A DNA stretch of 51,227 bases from Granulicella sp. (GTDB taxonomy: Bacteria; Acidobacteriota; Terriglobia; Terriglobales; Acidobacteriaceae), in assembly GCA_025357875.1 (NCBI GenBank), contig JANYLK010000166.1, positions 1-51,227 on the forward strand. The letters are read 5' to 3'. A model generated the notes under the pieces. The model saw only the letters and a list, made by a program, of their open reading frames with translations, was not told the origin of the DNA and ran no database searches. The number at the start of each line of letters is the position of its first letter. Positions within the stretch are counted from its first letter, which is position 1. The position numbers and the translations under genes are program-made. This document shows, one piece after another, positions 35,187-44,502 of the stretch.

Positions 35187-36796
35187 AGTCAGACTCCTCC
35201 GGTCTGCGCGACTTCACGGTGGATGGCAGGGTCTGGCTGCTGTCCGGAGTAGCCGTTTGTATCGGCGCATGCGCAACCGTTCTGGCGGTGGTACTCCTAC
35301 GCCTGATTGCGTTATCCACTAACTTGTTTTACTACCATCGATTCAGCACCTCGAATGTGTCCCCGGCAGGCAGCGCACTTGGCCATTGGATGATGGTGAT
35401 TCCCATCATTGGCGGCCTTATTGTAGGTCTGATGGCACGATTCGGATCAGACAAGATTCGCGGACATGGCATCCCCGAAGCAATCGAAGCAATCCTGCTG
35501 CATCGCGCAAAAGTTGATCCGAAGATTGCATTCTTGAAACCGGTTTCCGCGGCAATCGCGATTGGATCAGGTGGCCCATTCGGCGCTGAAGGGCCGATCA
35601 TCATGACCGGCGGTGCTGTAGGGTCGCTGATCGGGCAGTGGATGCATGTCACGGACGCCGAGCGCACCACACTTTTGGTGGCGGGTGCCGCTGCGGGCAT
35701 GTCAGCCACGTTTGCCACGCCGGTCGCAGCCATCCTTCTCGCTGTCGAACTTCTGCTGTTTGAATGGCGGCCCCGAAGCCTCGTCCCGGTGGCTGTAGCA
35801 AGTGCGACGGCCGGCATTCTGCGCGTGTATTGGCTTGGCGCCGGGCCCCTATTCGCAATGCCGGCCATCTCAGAAATGGAACGCTTCGCAATTGCGCTAG
35901 GCTCGCTGCTGCTCGGCGGATTCGTCGGGCTCATCTCAGCCGGTATGAGCCGTATGATGTACGCCTTCGAAGATATGTTCGAGCACCTGCCAATCCACTG
36001 GATGTGGTGGCCCGCATTAGGTGGCATTGGAATTGGCATTGGGGGACTATTCTTTCCGCGCGGGTTAGGGGTTGGATACAACAACATCGCTGAACTATTG
36101 CAGGGACGCGCAACGATGACCCTGATAATTGGCATTCTAGTGGCGAAGTCGCTGATGTGGGCCTTCTCGCTCGGCTCCGGCACCTCAGGCGGGGTGCTGG
36201 CGCCCCTACTGATGATTGGCGGGGCCGTCGGCGCGCTCGCCGGACATCTCGCACACGCTCCGGCCGAATTGCAAGCCTTCTGGGCGCTGATCGGAATGGG
36301 CTCAATGCTCGCCGGAGCGCTGGGCGTGCCGCTGACAGCCATCTTGTTCAGCCTGGAAGTGACCCACTGCTTACCAGCGTTACTTCCGCTTACCATCGCG
36401 TGCGTAGCGTCTTACCTTGTGACTGCGTTGCTGATGCCGCGTTCGATCTTGACCGAGAAGATCAGCCGCAGGGGATATCATCTGACTCGCGAATATGGAG
36501 TGGATCCGCTTGAATTGGTGGTTGTGCGCGACGTGATGTCGAAAGTTGAACCATCCGACAGTGAAGCGATACCGAAGTCTTTCGTGTATTCAGAGGGTAC
36601 CGCGAGAGCGGCAGCAGAGATGATGGCCGCCGATGGTTTACAGACACTTGCTGTTGTCGATCGCGACAGCCGCCAGGTTTGCGGAACGATTTCAATCAAC
36701 GATCTATTGCGAGGTCGCGCTAGATCGGTGGAGCGCGAAAGCGAGCGGCTTCGAATGTTCGGGTATGTCGCTCCAGGACGAGGCGACCACGACTAG
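35183..36796 (+). CDS. ClC family chloride channel/antiporter with CBS region
   Basis: A 537-residue inner-membrane protein of the ClC family. The chloride-binding signatures are GHGIPEAIEAI, GSGGPFGAEGPII (containing the gating glutamate) and GSGTSGGVLAPLL. AVELLLFEWRPRS is at the place of the internal proton glutamate, which suggests an H+/Cl- antiporter rather than a passive channel. After the membrane part, VVRDVMSKVEPS and LQTLAVVDRDSRQVCGTISI form a C-terminal CBS region that could bind a nucleotide. It is translationally coupled to the MarR regulator, suggesting induced expression. A role in acid or ionic stress is an inference. Confidence 0.92.
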   Translation: MKSDSSGLRDFTVDGRVWLLSGVAVCIGACATVLAVVLLRLIALSTNLFYYHRFSTSNVSPAGSALGHWMMVIPIIGGLIVGLMARFGSDKIRGHGIPEAIEAILLHRAKVDPKIAFLKPVSAAIAIGSGGPFGAEGPIIMTGGAVGSLIGQWMHVTDAERTTLLVAGAAAGMSATFATPVAAILLAVELLLFEWRPRSLVPVAVASATAGILRVYWLGAGPLFAMPAISEMERFAIALGSLLLGGFVGLISAGMSRMMYAFEDMFEHLPIHWMWWPALGGIGIGIGGLFFPRGLGVGYNNIAELLQGRATMTLIIGILVAKSLMWAFSLGSGTSGGVLAPLLMIGGAVGALAGHLAHAPAELQAFWALIGMGSMLAGALGVPLTAILFSLEVTHCLPALLPLTIACVASYLVTALLMPRSILTEKISRRGYHLTREYGVDPLELVVVRDVMSKVEPSDSEAIPKSFVYSEGTARAAAEMMAADGLQTLAVVDRDSRQVCGTISINDLLRGRARSVERESERLRMFGYVAPGRGDHD

Positions 36797-36865
36797 CCGG
36801 TAGATGGCGGCCTGAGGCGCGGGCGCAGTCCGCTTACCGCAGTGGCAAGATACGCCTCATCGACA

Positions 36866-38118
36866 TCACTGAAGGCTGACCCAGGTCGACCCGCGGCGGC
36901 ATCCTTCAGTGATGTACCAGGCTATCTTCGCCGCAGCGGTCACGTAGTCGAGTCTTTCGGCTCAAATGTTGGAGACGCAGTTGCGGTCCGCGTCGCTGCG
37001 TTCAGCTCGCGGTGCCTTTGTGATGTAGGCGCCGAGCGAATCAGACGAACTAAGGCCCGGACGTTCGCCGATCAAGATGACAGTGGCGTCGGCGTGGAGC
37101 TCGTAGAGGTACTCCGGGCCGATGAAACCGACGACGGTGTTGACCAGCATAGGTCGTAGCACCGAGCAAGGCCGTAAGCACGAGCCTCAAGCGTCTGCTG
37201 TTCTACGCCGTGATTGGCGTCAGCGGAGAGCGAGCTTCCCTGTCCAGTCTCGAAGTACATGATGTTGGGCTTGAACCTTTCTCCGCCGACCCCTCCCCGC
37301 TTCAGTTCGCGCGCCATCTGATGCGCTTCGTCGAGCAAAAACGCGATGTTGACGCCAAAGGAGCGATTGGTCCCTATCGACTGAAATACGAGATCTACCG
37401 GCGCGCCCAACCGCATCGCCTCCATCTGCGTGGTGACATGGGCGAGCACACAGCCTTGCTGTGGGAATGGCGAAACGTTGACGTGCATGATCGATTAGGC
37501 GCGGCAGGTCCATCAGTGTGCGCACGCTGTCAGAGACGGGGTTGATGCCATTTACCGCATCCCGCGAGCCCAGCATCAATTCGTCAATGACTGCGGCTGC
37601 AATGCCAGCGGGATCGTCGGTGGGATGATTTGGCTGAAAACGTGTTGAGAGGCGCCCAGGCAACCCGACAGTAGTGCGGAACTTCGTGACGACACGAATT
37701 TTCCTTGCGACGAGCACTAGATCTTGCAAGCGCGTCAGCTTCCATACCGCTGCGGCCATCTCTGGCATAAGGCCGGGTGCCATCGCCGCGAAACGCTGAC
37801 TCGTAGTTCATCGGAGAGCAGCCAGTCGCAAAGATGACCGACCGTAAAGCTGGATATGGGCGCGAATGCGGTAGGCTAGTACACATCAAAAATAAGCCGC
37901 GTAACTTCGTCGGTCTCGTAGGGGACGACGGCCTCATCCAGAAAGCGCTGAAGCGGCAACTCCGCAATTGCCATCTGTGCAGCGATGCCCTCCTGCGCGG
38001 ATGCGGCGCAGATGCCCGCAAGCTAATCGCCAGAGCGAGCCGGCGTAGCCTGTACAAGCAATTGTGCAAGCGAGTCGAAGGTATAGCGAACGCCGGCGAG
38101 GGTATGCGCGAAGGCCAT
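36866..38118 (-). pseudogene. eutB/eutC: Ethanolamine ammonia-lyase remnant (eutB-eutC, fused and frameshifted)
   Basis: This was once the B12-dependent ethanolamine ammonia-lyase. The ATG at 38118 opens the EutB N terminus (MAFAHTLAGVRYTFDSLA), which has TAG stops at 38025-38023 and 37878-37876. The frame then shifts to 37783-37470 (VVTKFRTTVGLPGRLSTRF, QPNHPTDDPAGIAAAVIDEL), to 37488-37150 (VLAHVTTQMEAMRLGAPVDL, IMYFETGQGSSLSADANHG) and to 37162-36962. In the last, Eut[15 protein letters not shown] is joined near 37098 to the EutC C-terminal part, [20 protein letters not shown] and [10 protein letters not shown], then a TGA at 36964-36962 and LDYVTAAAKIAWYITEG. The end of EutB and start of EutC are deleted. 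It cannot make enzyme. Confidence 0.9.
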
Positions 38119-38147
38119 TGTGCCTAGGAGTAAACCAGTAAGTCGAG

Positions 38148-39662
38148 CTACAGCTTAGGAAGTTGCGCTGTGGTCCAGCCTCCGCCCAGAGCCTTGATCA
38201 GCAGGATGCTGGCCTCGAGTCGTCGGCGTATGATCTCGATATCGTTGCGCTGGTTCTGCAACGCGGTGGTCTGCGACGTGACGACTTGGAGGTAGGTATC
38301 GACGCCGCCTTCATAACGAGTTCTAAAGAGGTCGAGCGATTGCTGCGCCGCCTCGGTGGAAGCTCGCTGTTGTTCGGCTTCGATCTCAAGCACGCGCAGA
38401 GCAGCGAGCGAGTCCTCGACCTGTTGGAATGCGGTCAACGTAGTCTGACGATAGTTGGCGACGGTAGCGTCGTACTGAGCAAGCGCGATGTCCGAACCAG
38501 CGCGTCGACGGCCATGGTCGTAAAGCGTCTGGTTCAGCACTGGCCCCACAGCAAAGAAGCGACTCGGCAAACTGAAGAGCTTCACGAGGGAAGTTCCGCG
38601 GAGGCCGACCTGCGCCGAGAGATTAAGCGAGGGATAGAACGCAGCCCGCGCGATTCCGATCTGTTCGTTAGCTGCCGCCATGCGCCGTTCGCTACTAGCG
38701 ATATCGGGGCGCCGTTCGAGCAGCTGCGACGGCAACGCGCTGATTATTGCCGGGATAGCAGGTGAGTTAACGGTGACAGGCTCGGGCGCGAGGGTAAGCG
38801 TTGCGGGAGCCTGCCCTGTCAGCACCGCGATGGCATGTTCGTACCGTGCACGCTGAATGGTGACGTCCGAATCCTGCACTTCAGCGGTATGCAGTTGCGC
38901 GCGCGCCTGGGTCACGTCGGAGAGCGGAGAGGCGCCGCCATTATAGCGGTCCTGCGTCAACTGCAAGGCTTGCGTGTAGGCGGCGACGGTGTCGTCGAGC
39001 AGCTTCTTTTGAGCATCATCGGCGCGCAGGTTGAAGTAATCGATTGCGAGCTCGGCGTGCAGGCTCAGGCGCACGTTTTCAAGGTCGGCGTCGCTGGCCT
39101 GCGCCCGCTCTTTTGCCGCAGTCACGCTGCGGCGGATGCGGCCCCAAAGATCGACCTCATAGCTGAGGTCAAGCGGAAGCAGAAAGTTTCCGACGCCGTT
39201 GTTTGCATTGGCCGCATTGAAGTAGGGTTGATTGGCGGAGTCGCGTAGCGCTCCGACGCCGGGCCCGACGCTAAGCGTAGGAGCCTCGTTGGCGCGGTAG
39301 AGGCCGATGCTGGCGCGTGCGGCGCGAAAGTCGTCTTCCGCGGTTTGAAGCGTCTGGTTCGACGGATTAATTTGTTCTTCCAAAGCATTGAGTCGAAGGT
39401 CAATAAAGCTTTCCCACCACTTGCCGCGCAACGATTGGTCGCCGGGCTGCGCAGCCTTCCAGCCGTCCGTCTCCTTGAAACTAGCGGGCCCAAGCTCTTT
39501 AAATTCCGGTGCAAGCCCGACAGCGGGAGGCTTGTTGTACGTAGGTCCGACGCGGCAGCCATCCAGCAGGGCGACAGAGAGAGCGAGGCACAGGGCAGGC
39601 TTGCGCAGCCTGTATCGGACACGACGCGAAGGCTTATGTAAGTTTAAAGTAGAGCAGATCAT
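38148..39662 (-). CDS. RND efflux outer-membrane factor (NodT/OprM family)
   Basis: An outer-membrane TolC-like channel lipoprotein of 504 residues. The lipobox ALLDGC places the lipidated Cys at residue 36. The mature start RVGPTYNKPPA and two repeated OEP domains, each with long helices (QRARYEHAIAVLTGQAP, RRPDIASSERRMAAANEQIG, YEGGVDTYLQVVTSQTTALQ), are typical. The start ATG overlaps the stop of the adaptor gene by four bases. As third gene of the permease-adaptor-channel operon it completes a tripartite drug-efflux pump. No regulator for the pump is visible nearby. Confidence 0.93.
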   Translation of the reverse strand: MICSTLNLHKPSRRVRYRLRKPALCLALSVALLDGCRVGPTYNKPPAVGLAPEFKELGPASFKETDGWKAAQPGDQSLRGKWWESFIDLRLNALEEQINPSNQTLQTAEDDFRAARASIGLYRANEAPTLSVGPGVGALRDSANQPYFNAANANNGVGNFLLPLDLSYEVDLWGRIRRSVTAAKERAQASDADLENVRLSLHAELAIDYFNLRADDAQKKLLDDTVAAYTQALQLTQDRYNGGASPLSDVTQARAQLHTAEVQDSDVTIQRARYEHAIAVLTGQAPATLTLAPEPVTVNSPAIPAIISALPSQLLERRPDIASSERRMAAANEQIGIARAAFYPSLNLSAQVGLRGTSLVKLFSLPSRFFAVGPVLNQTLYDHGRRRAGSDIALAQYDATVANYRQTTLTAFQQVEDSLAALRVLEIEAEQQRASTEAAQQSLDLFRTRYEGGVDTYLQVVTSQTTALQNQRNDIEIIRRRLEASILLIKALGGGWTTAQLPKL

Positions 39663-40921
39663 TGTGGCGATGCTCTCCCGACCACGGAGCCGACTTCAAC
39701 CGGCGTGCCGCTAATCAATGAGTCGGATGGGTCGAGGACGACGTTGTCCTGGGTGGAAAGTCCCGAGGTTACTTCAACACTGCTGCCAAAGTCATGGCCG
39801 ACGGTGATGTTGACGAGTTGGACGTGACCGTTGCGCACAACTCCCACCTGCAAACCCTGAGCGCGAAACAGCAGCGCATTAGACGGGATAGTAACGGTGT
39901 TCGCCGCCGCCGGAAGCTTCATGTGAACGAAGACGTAGGCTCCGGGCAGCAATTTGCCGGACGCGTTGTCCACGTCCACCTCGACGTTCAGCGTGCGCGA
40001 AGCTTGGCTGATCGCATTCGAGTTGCGCGTGATGTTCCCTTTGATCACGTGCCCTGGATTGGCATCGGTTGTAATGTCCACCTGCGAACCGTCACGAACG
40101 GAATCAGCGTAGACCTCGGGCACTGCCACGAAGACGCGCAGCTTGCCAACCTGCGCCAGGTGAAACAACTCACGCGGCTCAGCTGCTGAGCCCGCATTGA
40201 TCAGCGCTCCGACATCGGTGTTGCGACCTGTGATAGTACCGGCAAACGGTGCGGTAACACGCTCGTAGCTCTGAAGCTGTTGCAGACGCCGGACGTTCGC
40301 CTCGGACGCGGCGGTGGAGGCCTGCTTAGCAGCAAGGTCGCTGGCGACCTGGTCGGCTTCTTGCTGTGAGACAGCGTGCTTGGCAACCAGGCCTTGCCAG
40401 CGAATATTGGTGGTCTGGGCAAGCTGCTCATTCGCTTGCGCGCTCTTCAGGTCAGCCTGGCCCTGCTGAAGTTGCTGATCCAGTTCGGGTGCTTCGATGA
40501 TGGCAAGCAATTCGCCCGCACGCACATGTGCTCCGATATCGACAAACCATTTTTTGAGATAGCCATTGGTGCGTGCGTAGATCGAAGTATCAATAAAAGC
40601 GGTAGTGTTGCCAGGGAGTACCACCTCCTGCGCCTTCGAGCCCGTGGTGGGATGGACGACGGTGACTGTGGGAACGGCTGCGCGCAAAGTGGCAAGTTTC
40701 AGATCGTGCTGAGCATCGGAACGAGAGCGGATGCCGAAGATGACTGCGGCGGCGAGCGCGATGACGAGGATGACCGCGCAGATCAAGATGGCGCTGCGGC
40801 TGGGTCCTTGGCTAGCGAGTTTCTCCTCCTCAGACGTGTGATGCGGCTGCGCAATCGTCGTGGTCGCGGCCCACTGCGGCGGAGTCTGCGTCACCGTGTT
40901 ATCGATCTTGGGTTCTTCCAT
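39659..40921 (-). CDS. RND efflux periplasmic adaptor (membrane fusion protein)
   Basis: A 420-residue adaptor linking an inner-membrane RND pump to the outer-membrane channel. A single N-terminal membrane helix at about 43-64 (AILICAVILVIALAAAVIF) anchors it. The lipoyl/barrel-sandwich halves appear as KKWFVDIGAHVRAGELLAII and RVTAPFAGTITGRNTDVGAL, separated by an alpha-hairpin with coiled-coil (QQLQQGQADLKSAQANEQLA). The beta-barrel domain and C-terminal membrane-proximal domain follow. It is 82 bp downstream of the permease gene and overlaps the outer-membrane factor gene by four bases. Confidence 0.93.
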   Translation of the reverse strand: MEEPKIDNTVTQTPPQWAATTTIAQPHHTSEEEKLASQGPSRSAILICAVILVIALAAAVIFGIRSRSDAQHDLKLATLRAAVPTVTVVHPTTGSKAQEVVLPGNTTAFIDTSIYARTNGYLKKWFVDIGAHVRAGELLAIIEAPELDQQLQQGQADLKSAQANEQLAQTTNIRWQGLVAKHAVSQQEADQVASDLAAKQASTAASEANVRRLQQLQSYERVTAPFAGTITGRNTDVGALINAGSAAEPRELFHLAQVGKLRVFVAVPEVYADSVRDGSQVDITTDANPGHVIKGNITRNSNAISQASRTLNVEVDVDNASGKLLPGAYVFVHMKLPAAANTVTIPSNALLFRAQGLQVGVVRNGHVQLVNITVGHDFGSSVEVTSGLSTQDNVVLDPSDSLISGTPVEVGSVVGRASPQ

Positions 40922-41003
40922 GGTTTGGACTCCGTTCCTGACTATCCGATGCGTGTCGCAGCTCGGTGTTTCAACGCATCAGCATGGGCGTTCGAAGCAA
41001 GCG

Positions 41004-44000
41004 TTATGCAAAGCGTGTCTCCTGCAGGGTTCGTTCGCGTTGGTTGCGACGTGATTCGGATCCGTGGACCAGCGCGAAGACGCAAGGAACGAATACAAGC
41101 GTAGCCACGGTCGCACACAGCAAGCCTCCAATGACGGCTCGTCCAAGTGGCGCGTTCTGCTCACCGCCCTCTCCCATGCCTAGCGCCATCGGCATCATGC
41201 CGATGATCATTGCAAGTGCCGTCATCAGAACCGCTCGAAAGCGAGTCGTGCCGGCCTCAATCGCCGAGCGGACCGCATCGCCATGTTCCCGCAAACGCTC
41301 CGTGGCAAACGACACCACCAGAATACTGTTTGCGGTGGCGACGCCCATACACATGATCGCTCCCATCAGCGCAGGCACGCTGAGCGTGGTGTGAGTGAGG
41401 AAGAGAAAGACAACAATTCCCGCAAGTGCTGCAGGAAGCGCCGTGATGATAATAAAAGGGTCGACCCAGCTTTGGAAGTTGACGACGATCAGCAGGTAGA
41501 CAAGCACAATCGAGAACGCCAAGCCGCCGATCAAACCCAAATACGAGGTACGCATGGTGTTTACCTGGCCCTTGAGTGAGACGAAGGTGCCGCGCGGCAG
41601 ATCCTTGTCGTTGTCACGCAGAATGCGTTCGACATCACGGCTTACAGCGCCTAGGTCTCGCCCCTGCACGCTGCCGAAAATGTCCAGCACGCGACGTACG
41701 TTGTAATGATTGACAGTCGCCATTTCGTGGCCGCGGGTTACGGAAGCCAAGTCGCCGAGAATCTCCGTAAGCTGGCCTGCCGGCTGCTGGCCGGAGATGG
41801 ATGTGGTGCGGTTGATCGGGATGTTTTGTAGGTCCTGCGTCGAATCCATCTTGTACTGCGGAGTCTGGGCGATGATGTTGTAGTTGACGTGGTTGCTCCA
41901 GTTAAGGAAGAACATAGGCGTCACCTGGAAGCTGCCGCTAAGCGTGTTGAGCACGCTGGTCGCTACGTCGCGCTCGGAATAACCACCCTGCAGCGCCTTG
42001 GTGCGATCGACGTCGATACGCATCGTCGGGTAGTCGAACGGCTGCTGAAGTCGCAGATCGACGAGGCCGGAGACGCCATGCAACTGCCCAAGCAGCTTGT
42101 CGGCGATCTTCTTGCTCGCAGCGATATCGTTGCCTTCGATTTGAACGTCCATGGGCGCAGGAATCCCGAAGTTAAGAATCTGCGTGGTGATATCGGCGGG
42201 AAGGAAGTAGAACGTAACCCCGGGGAACTCGCGCGGCAATTCGCGGCGCAGCATGACGACGTAATCAGCGGTCGAACCGTGGTGTCGATTGAGCGAAACC
42301 TCGATGTCCGCGTCGTAGGGCCCAATGGTGCCGCTGGTCAGATGCTGAGTATTGACAGGGCTGTAGGGAAGCCCAATGTTATCCACAATGTTGTCGAGTT
42401 GCGCCGCTGGGATTTGTTTGCGAATGTCCCCTTCGACCAGATCGCAAAGCTTGGCCATCTCCTCAATGCGGGTGCCGGAGTCTGCGCGAACGTGAAGGAT
42501 GAACTGGCCGCTGTCCGACTCGGGGAAGAAGTTCTGCCCTAGAAATGGCAGAAGGATAAATGCAAGTAGACAAACGAGCAGAAACCCGGGAACAAAGACC
42601 CTGCGATGGAAGACAAGCTTGTCGAGCGCGAAATGATAGCTACCGCGGACACGCTCAAACTGACGCTCGAAGCCGCGCTGGAAAGTCGAAAACACACCCC
42701 TCGATGCAGCGTGCGGGGTCTTATCCCGAAGAAGATACATCGCCATGGTGGGGACAAGAGTGCGTGACAGCAAATACGACGCGAGCATGGCAAACACCAC
42801 CGCCTCGGCCAAAGGGACAAATAGGAAACGTGCCACGCCGCCCAGAAAGAACATGGGAAGAAAGACAATGCAGATGCAGAGCGTAGAGACCAGGGCTGGA
42901 ACCGAAATCTGCGCCGCGCCCTTTATGATGCTCGGGCGGAGCGGCATGCCCTGTTCAAGATGACGCTCGATGTTCTCGATGGTAACGGTGGCGTCGTCCA
43001 CCAAGATGCCGACGGCTAATGCGAGACCGCCGAGGGTCATTGTGTTGATCGTCTCGCCCAGCAAGCTGAGCACGATGACCGAAGTGAGAATCGACAGCGG
43101 GATGGAAACCGCGATGATAAGCGTAGATCGCCAGCTTCCAAGGAACAGCAGGATCATCAGTGCGGTAAGCGCCGCGGCGACAATACCCTCGCGGATGACA
43201 CCGAAGATGGCGGCGCGCACGAAAACAGACTGGTCGGCCAGCGGGACCAGGCGAAGATCCGGAGACAACGTGGACAGGACTCGCGGAAGCCGATTGCGAA
43301 TGCCATTGACCACGTCCAGCGTGGAGGCATTGCCGCTTTTGAGGATGCTGATCAAGACACCGCGGCGACCATCCTGGCGCACCACATTGGTCTGCACGGT
43401 GAAGCCGTCACTGACCGAGGCCACATCGTGAAGATAAATGGTGGTTCCGCTGACCTGCTTCAGCGGAATGTTGGCGAGGCCCTCGATGGTGTTTGGCGTT
43501 CCGTTGGTGCGGACGTCGTACTCGGTCTGTCCGATCTTGATTGTGCCCGACGGCATGACCACGTTCTGTTGCGAGACTGCGTTCAAAAGATCACCGGGAG
43601 CGATACCCTTGGCCTGCATCTCGGCTTGGTCCATGTTGATTAAAACCTGGCGCTGTTTGCCGCCATACGGTGCAGGCAGCACAGCCCCAGGCACCGTGAC
43701 AAGTTGAGGACGAACGAAGTTCGTTGCCGTATCGTTGAGTTCTTGCTCGGTCATATTCTTGCCGGAGACCGCCAGTTGCAGGATGGGTACGCTCGAGGCG
43801 GAAAAGTTAATGATCTGAGGAGGCAAAATCCCCGGAGGCAATTGTTTTGTGATGAACTGCGATGCAGCTGAGATCTGCGCATTGGCGGTATCTAGGCTGG
43901 CACCCGGCTGTAAATAGATTTTGACCACTGCCACGCCGTTGTAAGTAGTCGACTCGATATGCTCCACGTTGTCCACCAGCGTGGTGATGACCTTCTCATA

Positions 44001-44198
44001 GGGCGTGGTTAGTCTGCCCTCGAGCTCTTCAGGATTGAGTCCGGCGTAGGTCCAGGCTACCGAAATAACTGGAATGTTGATGTTGGGGAAGATATCGGTA
44101 GGAGTGCGAAGGATGATAACCGGGCTCAGAAGCAATATCAGGAGCGCAAGCACGATGAAGGTGTAGGGGCGGTTGAGCGCCAACTTAACAATCCACAC
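41004..44198 (-). CDS. RND efflux permease (AcrB-like, HAE family)
   Basis: A 1064-residue inner-membrane proton-driven pump with twelve membrane helices and two large periplasmic porter loops, the standard layout. It starts MWIVKLALNRPYTFIVLALL, then NINIPVISVAWTYAGLNPEE and NVEHIESTTYNG. The proton-relay aspartates are in AVGILVDDATVTIEN (helix 4). In helix 10 the segment MGVATANSILVV has alanine where AcrB has the relay lysine. The start is a GTG with purine-rich sequence before it. It is the first gene of the efflux operon, divergent from the OmpA-like gene. The substrate is unknown. Confidence 0.93.
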   Translation of the reverse strand: MWIVKLALNRPYTFIVLALLILLLSPVIILRTPTDIFPNINIPVISVAWTYAGLNPEELEGRLTTPYEKVITTLVDNVEHIESTTYNGVAVVKIYLQPGASLDTANAQISAASQFITKQLPPGILPPQIINFSASSVPILQLAVSGKNMTEQELNDTATNFVRPQLVTVPGAVLPAPYGGKQRQVLINMDQAEMQAKGIAPGDLLNAVSQQNVVMPSGTIKIGQTEYDVRTNGTPNTIEGLANIPLKQVSGTTIYLHDVASVSDGFTVQTNVVRQDGRRGVLISILKSGNASTLDVVNGIRNRLPRVLSTLSPDLRLVPLADQSVFVRAAIFGVIREGIVAAALTALMILLFLGSWRSTLIIAVSIPLSILTSVIVLSLLGETINTMTLGGLALAVGILVDDATVTIENIERHLEQGMPLRPSIIKGAAQISVPALVSTLCICIVFLPMFFLGGVARFLFVPLAEAVVFAMLASYLLSRTLVPTMAMYLLRDKTPHAASRGVFSTFQRGFERQFERVRGSYHFALDKLVFHRRVFVPGFLLVCLLAFILLPFLGQNFFPESDSGQFILHVRADSGTRIEEMAKLCDLVEGDIRKQIPAAQLDNIVDNIGLPYSPVNTQHLTSGTIGPYDADIEVSLNRHHGSTADYVVMLRRELPREFPGVTFYFLPADITTQILNFGIPAPMDVQIEGNDIAASKKIADKLLGQLHGVSGLVDLRLQQPFDYPTMRIDVDRTKALQGGYSERDVATSVLNTLSGSFQVTPMFFLNWSNHVNYNIIAQTPQYKMDSTQDLQNIPINRTTSISGQQPAGQLTEILGDLASVTRGHEMATVNHYNVRRVLDIFGSVQGRDLGAVSRDVERILRDNDKDLPRGTFVSLKGQVNTMRTSYLGLIGGLAFSIVLVYLLIVVNFQSWVDPFIIITALPAALAGIVVFLFLTHTTLSVPALMGAIMCMGVATANSILVVSFATERLREHGDAVRSAIEAGTTRFRAVLMTALAMIIGMMPMALGMGEGGEQNAPLGRAVIGGLLCATVATLVFVPCVFALVHGSESRRNQRERTLQETRFA

Positions 44199-44502
44199 TG
44201 TCCTCGTGCCCCCCGGCGCTTGCTAACCCGAAACATTTGTACAGCCTCAGTTTACACGCGTTCCCGCACAGTATTGAATACGTGAAAGTTCACAAGTCTG
44301 CTACAAGCGGCTCGCTTGCAGTCGGAAATTACTCCGCGCGAACAGCAGCGTAACCACGTCATCGCCGATCTGCAAAGGCAGCATCGCGGTGCAAGCGGCG
44401 TCCACCGCGAACGCCACAAATGCGAAAAATACGGTAACTCAGTCGATTCCCCATTCCCCCTACAGTGACGAGAATTTGTAACACTGAAATCGAGGGACGA
44501 CA
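44199..44502. other. Divergent region between efflux operon and OmpA-like gene
   Basis: A 304-bp gap between divergently transcribed genes. No intact gene or convincing promoter pair is seen. One minus-strand frame (about 44452-44325) reads VFFAFVAFAVDAACTAM and LQIGDDVVTLLFARSN before a stop; it could be a chance frame or relic and I do not recognise it. GAGGGA at 44492-44497 is the ribosome site of the following gene. Confidence 0.4.

Noticed and set aside
35332..36396. 354-codon open frame on the strand opposite the ClC gene
   Set aside because: Composition is low-complexity Pro/Ser/Arg as expected from a mirror frame of a GC-rich membrane gene; no domain recognised.
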